Shown here: positions 55,524-64,000 of the stretch, in pieces | How the letters are laid out: each line of letters begins with the position of its first letter | How positions within the stretch are numbered: the first letter of the stretch is position 1 | Source: Perkinsus marinus ATCC 50983 | Lineage: Eukaryota; Perkinsozoa; Perkinsida; Perkinsidae | Assembly (NCBI RefSeq): GCF_000006405.1 | Contig: NW_003209596.1 | Location: 129,755-193,754, forward strand | Reading direction: 5' to 3' | Length of the DNA stretch: 64,000 nt | Made by a program: the position numbers and the translations under genes | Notes under the pieces: model-generated | Database searches by the model: none | What the model saw: the letters and a program-made list of their open reading frames with translations, nothing else | What the model was told of the DNA's origin: nothing

Positions 55524-55814
55524 TGTAACTCCGGAACCTCTTGTTCCGCTAGAGATACGTGATACATCACTCCCCACTTCCTCAATACTCAAGTCATTAC
55601 CGCTAATAGATGCCATAATCAACAGGCAGAGTAGTGGAGACATAAGGGGAAAAGATGCAATGATCAATGGCGTGACGCCCTTCTCCTTGGAGACAGTACG
55701 CATGTCATTGCGCGGAGTAACCGATAACAAGTTCGGTGGAAAAGTAAAGACATACAACTGATAGCATTGTCGTGATGACTCAGGAAGATACTATTTATGG
55801 ATCTAGGAGTGACA
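55524..55814 (-). repeat. 5' LTR of element E2
   Basis: 291 bp, ends TGTCACTCC...GGAGTTACA in the element's sense. It carries the promoter by definition, but no clear core motif is recognised. Confidence 0.85.
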
Positions 55815-55827
55815 CCCGTGTCTGTCC

Positions 55828-57180
55828 TACTTCTCTGCAGTGGTGAAGTTATTAGCAATGCGGCCGCCACCAAGATCAGGTCGGGAGCTCCCTAGATATC
55901 TGGGCACGCCCTCTAGCCTACCAACACGGAATGGGGAGGCAGCACCGGAGGCGATCAGCTTGCATAGTGGCATGGTGGAAGAAGGAGGCTCAGAGAGGTC
56001 ATGCCACTGTTTCCGTCATCTCACAAAAGTCATAGCATCTCCATTCCAGGCGCCAGTCCTTCCTGCTAGCCACTCAGTCGGCGATCACCAGAGTCAGACC
56101 ACGACTTGATGACTTTAGTTTCGGGTAGGGTAGTATCAACTACTGGTGTTGTGGTTGATAACGTGGTAGGAGTTGGACGCAAGTCATGGAGCTTGCCAAC
56201 GACTGCATACCTCAGCGGCCTGCACAGTTGTGGGTGTCAGAAAGGCTCTTACATGATTCTGAGCAGTTGGCCATCGCCAGTGCTCTCTTCATGGGAATTG
56301 CATTTGCTGGGCTAATGGTAGTATGCTGAATACAAGTAGATGTGATGAGAGTATCGTCTCGGTAGGTTCCATCTGTCGATTGGCTGGAGCGTTCGGAGCA
56401 ATACGCTATGATTGTCGCTCCCATATACGTCACTTTTATGAGCCTTTCGGGTCTGTCCGCCCTCTGCAGCGTCACGGCCTCATATGCTCGTAGTCTGGCA
56501 TTTAATAAGGTGACCATCATCACCTACCATACCTCATCTTCCTCTCAACCTACGAGTAGGTACCTTACCCTATGCTACCCCGTTTCGTGGCCGAGCTCAA
56601 GTCCGGTGGCTATTGGATGTTCTTTCGCGAACCAGCCTTCTGGTTCCTCACCAGTGCTACTAGTCTCGTTTGCGGTCTGGCATGTGGCGCGTAGGTATCT
56701 GTTCAGGCCCTCTTCTCAAACGTATTCGCTTTACATTTTCAGGGCCCTTCTATATGGTCTGAAGCATGCCCTTGTGGCTCTGGTGCTTTTTTTGTTAGTA
56801 CTATTTTGCCAGGTAAAAGGTTCCTATCTGTCCATGTTTCGGATCATGACTCAATTTTCCAGGCGTACATTTGGATCTGGTGGCCAAGGATGTTGAGGTC
56901 CCATCAGGAGGAGATGCTCGCGGAGGTAGTACCTGCTTGGCCAGTGTTATCAACAAGCCCATGCATGGTATCAGGTTCGAGAACGCGAATTCGCCCGCTC
57001 CCAGAGGAGGTTCAAAACGAGCCGCAGTTCAGCTAGTACGGATATGGGCGCAAGGACGTTCAACAGGTCGGTACTGTGTAATGCGCTTAACAGCGACTTG
57101 CTCTTTTCCGCAGTTATCGTGACGAGGGTCTTAGCGGCGAATTCGGTTCCGTGATGGGGATGGTTTGATATAAGGGAATC
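55828..57180 (-). pseudogene. Gene Y, copy 1 (degenerate)
   Basis: Homologous to copy 2 at 58288-59661 but damaged. A 4-bp insertion (CAAA near 56717-56720) shifts the frame of the exon that reads RIREEGLSRYLRATCQ in copy 2. The exon DAMTFVR is followed by a TGA where copy 2 has a TAC codon. The donor after LRLVLNLLW has changed from GTGAGC to GCGGGC. It lies just beyond the retrotransposon's right TSD. Together these make a protein product unlikely. Confidence 0.65.
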
Positions 57181-57438
57181 CACTCATTTTATTCGTCCTC
57201 GTTCCTATCACGCGGACTGTCACATTTTCAGTCATTGTTGATAACAGACAGACACAATCTCACAGAAGGGGTCGTGGATGTAATCGTTTGACAATATTTC
57301 ATTTACTTAACTCACTTGTGATTGTTACAACCAGGAGAACGGCATCGTTTTTTTATGCTGGTCTCCCTCATTTTCTCCTATCGACGACCGCATACATTGG
57401 TTTGTTCCATCTACAGAGGATTGTGTTCGCGGGATCAT

Positions 57439-57951
57439 CTAGGCTCCGTTAGGGATTGCCTTGCCAGACTCATACCTGAGCATAATAGATGAAAATGGTT
57501 GCAAGTTGGGACCCGTACTCATTAATGACGGTGGGCTTCTCGTTGATTGCCTTAGCTAGATCAGCTTGACTCATCTTCTTAGCCAACCTGGCCTGCTGAA
57601 GGGCGTGTCGGAACTCAGTGCTGATATGAGGATGCTTGTACACCTATAATCACAAGACAATGAGACACCTCAGTCTTCGTGTCACTATCCTACAGCGTTG
57701 TCCTGATCGAGCTTGGCAGCATTGGCGGGAAGTCCCTCCTTGGTACTCATGTTCTGTCCGCCGCGCCACTTAGCGGTCACTTCAACGTCTTGACCAGTCC
57801 TGAACCGACCAAGGGTAAATAGAGAGCAGCATGGGATCTAAGTTGGTCATCACCTCCTGGCGTCGTTTACTGCAGTCCTGCTCGCTGGGTTCTTCGGCCG
57901 ACCCTTGTTGAGAACCACAGGGTTCCAGTCCTGCGACACATCAGCTGCCAT
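57439..57951 (-). CDS. MBF1, copy 2 (C-terminally truncated)
   Basis: Exons 57951-57854, 57799-57694, 57643-57519 and 57475-57439, giving 121 residues. All splice sites are canonical, including the intron 1 acceptor TTCAG that copy 1 lacks. The duplication joint puts a TAG right after KAIPNGA, removing the last 20 residues (IISKLNRILG to the end), which include the final helix of the helix-turn-helix domain. It could encode a partly functional or dominant-negative protein, or be on the way to a pseudogene. Confidence 0.75.
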
Positions 57952-58287
57952 ACGAACCATTTTATTGAGATATAAAGCTTATGTTCAACTGCAAAGATCC
58001 ATTGAGTTCTTCGGGTGGTTATATGTCTCTAAGCTATCCATTTGTTTTAGCGCGCGCCATTTCGAGATTTCGCACAGGTCCCCGGATCTATCCCTGGCAG
58101 CGGTCATTTTCTATTTCGTCTGGTAATACGATCTCGCGGATAAAACTGATGATCACAGCACATGTTCCATGGGGTTCGATCCGATTTGAGAGGCGCTCAC
58201 TATCACTAGTTATCATAATAAGAACGGGTTGGGTACCCGTCGGGGTATAGTCGTTGGACTTTGTGGAAAGGGGAGCCCGTGTCTGTC

Positions 58288-59661
58288 CTACTTCTCCGCA
58301 GTGGTGAAGTTATTTGCAATGCGGCCGCCACCAAGATCAGGTCGGGAGCACCCTAGATGTCTGGGCACGCCCTCTAGCCTACCAACACGGAATGGGGAGG
58401 CAGCACCGGAGGCGATCAGCTTGCATAGTGGCCAGGTGGAAGAAGGAGGCTCGGGTGCAGGGACTGACCATTCAGAGAGGTCATGGCACTGTCTGCGGTA
58501 TCTCACAAATATCATAGCATCTCCATCCCAGGCGCCAGTCCTTCCTGCTAGCCACTCAGTCGGCGATCACCAGGGTTAGACCACGACTTGATGACTTTAG
58601 TTTCGGGTAGGGTAGTATCAACTACTGTCGTTGTGGTTGATAACGTGGTAGGAGTTGGACGCAAGTCATGGAGCTTGCCAACGACTGCATACCTCAGCGG
58701 CCTGCACAGTTGTGGGTGTCGGAAAGACTCTTACATGATTCTGAGCAGTTGGCCATCGCCAGTGCTCTTTTCATGGGAGTTGCATTTGCTGGGCTTATGG
58801 TAGTATGCTGAATACAAGTAGATGTGATGAGAGTATCGTCTTGGTAGGTTCCATCTGTCGATTGGCTGGAGCGTTCGGAGCAATACGCTATGATTGTCGC
58901 TCCCATATACGTCACTTTTATGAGCCTTTCGGGTCTGTCCGCCCTCTGCAGCGTCACGGCCTCATATGCTCGTAGTCTGGCATTTAATAAGGTGACCATC
59001 ATCACCTACCATACCTCATCTTCCTCTCAACCTACGAGTAGGTACCTTACCCTATGCTACCCCGTTTCGTGGCCGAGCTCAAGTCCGGTGGCTATTGGAT
59101 GTTCTTTCGCGAACCAGCCTTCTGGTTCCTCACCAGTGCTACTAGTCTCGTTTGCGGTCTGGCATGTGGCGCGTAGGTATCTGCTCAGCCCCTCTTCTCG
59201 TATTCGCTTTACATTTTCAGGGCCCTTCTATATGGTCTGAAGCATGCCCTTGTGGCTCTGGTGCTCTTTTTGTTAGTACTATTTTGCCAGGTAAAAGGTT
59301 CCTATCTGTCCATGTTTCGGATCATGACTCAATTTTTCAGACGTACATTTGGATATGGTGGCCAAGGATGTTGAGGTCCCATCAGGAGGAGATGCTCGCG
59401 GAGGTAGTACCTGCTTGGCCAGTGTTATCAACAACTCCATGCATGGTATCAGGTCCGAGAACGCGAACTCGCTCACTCCCAGAGGAGGTTCAAAACGAGC
59501 CGCAGTTCAGCTAGTACGGATATGGGCTCAAGGACGTTCAACAGGTCGGCACTGTGTAATGCGCTTAACAGCGACTTGCTCTTTTCCGCAGTTATCGTGA
59601 CGAGGGTCTTAGCGGCGAATTTGGTTCCGTGATGGAGATGGTTTGATATAAGGGAATCCAC
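58288..59661 (-). CDS. Gene Y, copy 2, unknown function (apparently intact)
   Basis: Minus-strand coding blocks: FAAKTLVTITAEKSKSLLSA...LRLVLNLLW (59610-59480), followed by a GTGAGC donor; RIREEGLSRYLRATCQ...EGWFAKEHPIATGLELGHET (about 59210-59060); LRAYEAVTLQRADRPERLI and VTYMGATIIAYCSERSSQS (about 58990-58860); and a last exon RTGAWDGDAMIFVRYRRQCH...GGGRIANNFTTAEK ending at TAG 58288. Intron ends were only partly resolved and no ATG was fixed for the first exon. I do not recognise the family. The plus-strand hydrophobic frames over the same DNA are judged to be shadows because the minus-strand blocks fit splice sites better. Confidence 0.5.
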
Positions 59662-59984
59662 TCATTTTATTCGTCCTCGTTCCTATCACGCGGACTGTCA
59701 CATTTTCAGTCATTGTTGATAACAGACAGACACAATCTCACAGAAGAGATTGTGGATGTAATCGTTCGACAATATTTCATTTACTTAACTCACTTGTGAT
59801 TGTTACAACCAGGAGAACGGCATCGTTTTTTACGCTGGTCTCCCTCATTTTCTCCTATCGACGACCGCATACATTTATTTTTTTCATCGGGAGAGGATTG
59901 TGTTCGCGGGATCATCACGGGTGAGATCCGGCGTAGGTTTTTTGATCCTTCTCATTTCCAGTCACTTTTTGATCAGTATTGAGC

Positions 59985-62023
<2,039 letters not shown>

Positions 62024-62181
62024 TATTCCTGCGATAGAGTTGAGATACTGAGTGAGTTTCATAGCGGAAAATAAGGCTTGTTGTGTTTTGAGTGAAGTTG
62101 GGCGTTAAGCGAATTGAAGTACTTGACGACAGACATTGCATACCCGAGAACGGTCAAATCCAAATAAGTTGATAAAACATC

Positions 62182-63480
62182 TCAGTTAGCCGAAGCCGTC
62201 TTCAATGGCACATTCAATGAATAAAGGAGCTGATACCAAGGGTCTCTATTTGAGATGGTGAACCATCTTGGACAGACACAACTCTCGTACGTTGGTACCA
62301 CGTAGTTGATACTAACGAAAGCATCTTCATCTCCAGTGAAGAAATCTATGGGTCTGTTGAGGATATCCATACACATATCGATAGTTCGGCACTGGGGATT
62401 CGCCAACCAATGGAGAAGTTTTAGCCACATGTAGACTGTTCACCTGCCCACTTGTGACCAGGGTGTCCGAGGATGCCCGCGGGCATCCCAAATTCATCTG
62501 GATAGCACGGCCACATCACTCCATTTACATCGCCCCACCTGCGATGTCTTATAGTGCAAACTTCTACGTATTGCTTAGAGCGAGATGCTCTTATACGCAT
62601 AGTTGCGTTTTATCAGTAGTATCCCGTTGACACCTAGCTGCACTCAACTTGAGTGACTCAAGTGTAACACAACTCGTCTATCTTCACGTCAGAAATACAT
62701 GACAGTAAGGAATTCGCCATGGCACAGCACTGGAACACCATGATACTGATAGCCCTTAGCAACAAGGCGGTTCACCTCTCTTTTCGGCATCAGCGGCTAA
62801 CTCCGCCTCCGAAGCCTGACGGAGTGCACACTATGTTATACTACAGACAATGGGTACTACAACGTTCAGAGTAGTTTAGGCTCTAGGTCAGCCAGTTGCA
62901 AGGAAGGATCTTCACTGAGCGTGATCCGAGCTCATCATGATCGAGCACACCAAACTGGCCCTCAACCGTTTGGTAGATCTTTCTGAGCTTTTTTAACCTG
63001 CGGAAAATCAGAGGTACGCGAGCGCGACCGTCCCGATTCCTTTCGGATTCCATCGCTTCGTGATCCATCAGGAGCTGAGCCTGCTGCCTGTAAACCTACA
63101 ACAGCCACCGTGCGTTCACACCCCACTACTACACCTGCAGACCGTTTTCCATCACGACAGCTTCTCTCTGGTCACCTAACTCCTCCTCTACGTCCAGTAG
63201 TATCGCTTCATCAATCTGCAAACACCGAAATAGTCCCTCCAGGAGTACGATGTGCCCACACCAGGGACGTTGAGACCATTCCTCGCGCTGTCCCGCCATC
63301 CACACAGTGCACTGCGAGCTGCGATGATCTGCTCCAGTCGAGCAATATAACCATGCACGTCATTGCGCATAGCCTATCGCAGACTTGGCCAACTGAGACG
63401 CTGCGCCTAAAGTGCCCCCAACATCATCCCTGGATCCGCCTTTATCAGTACTCACCTGACGCACTTCGTGAGGTAGGCGC
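62182..63480 (-). CDS. Possible multi-exon hypothetical gene
   Basis: Three minus-strand blocks have coding character: about 63370-63188 (VHGYIARLEQIIAARSALCG), 63068-62890 (FRRLKKLRKIYQTVEGQFGV) and a last exon 62430-62182 (LHWLANPQCRTIDMCMDILN, then CPRWFTISNRDPWYQLLYSL) ending with TGA. No family is recognised, and splice joins between blocks are not proven. It converges with Rpt2. Confidence 0.3.
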
Positions 63481-64000
63481 TGAACTTGGTCACCTTATCT
63501 CAGTGGCTGGCCACATATATGCCGCAGATGCCAGAGATACGGAATTCGAGCGCTGAAATCATATACCACGAAGTGATCCGCAACACCGTACATGTAGGAA
63601 GAAATACCCCCTATATTCAGCCATTAGATGGTCCTCCTCTACACTTAGCTGTTGTTTGTCACGCTTCAGCCCATGAGGGCATCGAGAACGTCTCCCATTG
63701 ATGTTGTAGTAGCTCCGAATGAGCCCCCTGTCCACCCTCTGTCACGTTCCCTAGGACCATTCAGCTCATCCTACTTGGAATGCATATTCGCGATATTAGT
63801 ATCCTCGATGAAGTCTTGCGGAACTACAAAGAGCAGAGATGTTAGTCGCGGGGAGAATGCCTTTGTCATTCCCTGTGACATGAGGCCACCATCTATCTGA
63901 GTACACCCTCTCCTCCAGCACACGTAGGCAAACTAACAGTCACAATACAAGATGAGAGTGCTCTTCTATCGCCGTTTACAAAGCCCTACTTATCTGGTCC
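63481..64000. other. Right edge, nothing recognised
   Basis: Short frames on both strands without motif, splice context or repeat similarity to the rest of the window. Confidence 0.35.

Larger units (their letters stand above)
46194..55814 (-). mobile_element. LTR retrotransposon insertion (composite), TSD CCCGT
   Basis: A 9.6-kb block bounded by TGTAACTCC...GGAGTGACA and by the 5-bp direct repeat CCCGT (46189-46193 and 55815-55819). The empty site GAGCCCGTGTCTG survives at 58272-58284. The right LTR (5' LTR of the minus-strand element) is 55524-55814, 291 bp. It is followed in the element's sense by TTGGCACCCACCGTGGGGC, which looks like a tRNA primer-binding site plus conserved flank. The left LTR is incomplete (46194-46360), after which a second element's sequence (E1) begins. 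Confidence 0.88.
45356..59918. repeat. Tandem segmental duplication (units of about 2.47 kb), unit 1 split by a retrotransposon
   Basis: 45356-46193 matches 57448-58280, and 55815-57440 matches 58276-59915, at high identity. The duplicated unit spans the 3' exon of MBF1, gene Y and the upstream flank of Rpt2. Unit 1 is interrupted by the 46194-55814 insertion. The junction between units, at about 57440-57448, truncates MBF1 copy 2. Confidence 0.88.

Noticed and set aside
50133-55814. Terminal inverted repeats making E2 a DNA transposon
   Set aside because: The 50-bp inverted match is part of the LTR. The element has a gag-PR-RT-RH-INT polyprotein, a primer-binding site, and true ends at 46194 and 55814 fixed by the TSD.
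56408-56896. Plus-strand membrane protein over gene Y (both copies)
   Set aside because: Minus-strand blocks over the same DNA have better coding character and splice sites; the plus frames change between the two copies without regard for frame.

Overview
This is nuclear DNA of a unicellular eukaryote, most likely an alveolate close to Perkinsus (inference). The genes are split by many short GT-AG introns (about 41-56 nt wherever I could fix both ends). The products are typical eukaryotic ones: cyclin, otubain, eIF4G, Rab geranylgeranyltransferase beta, Prp31, MBF1 and proteasome Rpt2. Long glycine/proline/glutamine-rich and acidic tracts, and a repeat-rich organellar-type RNA-binding protein, fit alveolates. 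No bacterial operons, CRISPR arrays or Shine-Dalgarno logic are present. The species call rests on style only; I could not search a database.

Layout. 1-10.9 kb: a tandem array on the minus strand of an A/B-type mitotic cyclin gene, three complete copies plus the 5' end of a fourth, in units of about 3.3 kb. Each unit also carries a short prolyl-4-hydroxylase-like exon fragment and copies of a small inverted-repeat element (here MITE-1). 10.9-14 kb: repeat-rich, with a tRNA-like/SINE-like patch, a large inverted repeat and possible MORN-repeat exons. 14.1-15.05 kb: a SAM methyltransferase (+). 15.5-19.5 kb (-): otubain-type OTU deubiquitinase exons followed by exons with three RING-like fingers and an IBR-like finger, possibly one gene. 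19.8-21.6 kb (-): a multi-pass membrane protein. 21.6-27.0 kb (-): eIF4G-like factor. 27.7-29.0 kb (+): RabGGTase beta. 29.1-32.5 kb (+): Prp31. 32.7-40.6 kb (+): two poorly recognised genes, one with a very acidic tail and one coiled-coil. 40.7-43.2 kb (+): a helical-repeat protein resembling organellar OPR/HPR/FAST-type RNA binders. 45.3-62 kb: MBF1 (-), an unknown gene 'Y' (-) and Rpt2/PSMC1 (+), with the MBF1-Y block duplicated in tandem and copy 1 split by a 9.6-kb LTR-retrotransposon insertion. 62-64 kb: weak minus-strand exons only.

Themes. (1) Two families of short inverted-repeat elements sit repeatedly inside introns. Several introns are almost coextensive with a MITE-2 copy and use splice sites inside it, which looks like intron gain or expansion by transposons. 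(2) The retrotransposon insertion is unusually clear: it has a 5-bp target duplication, and the unoccupied site is preserved in the second copy of the duplication. (3) After the MBF1-Y duplication the copies decayed reciprocally: MBF1 copy 1 keeps its C-terminus but has a broken splice acceptor, MBF1 copy 2 has the acceptor but a truncated C-terminus, and Y appears intact only in copy 2. (4) The OTU-RING-IBR arrangement would be an unusual deubiquitinase-E3 fusion if transcript data confirm it.
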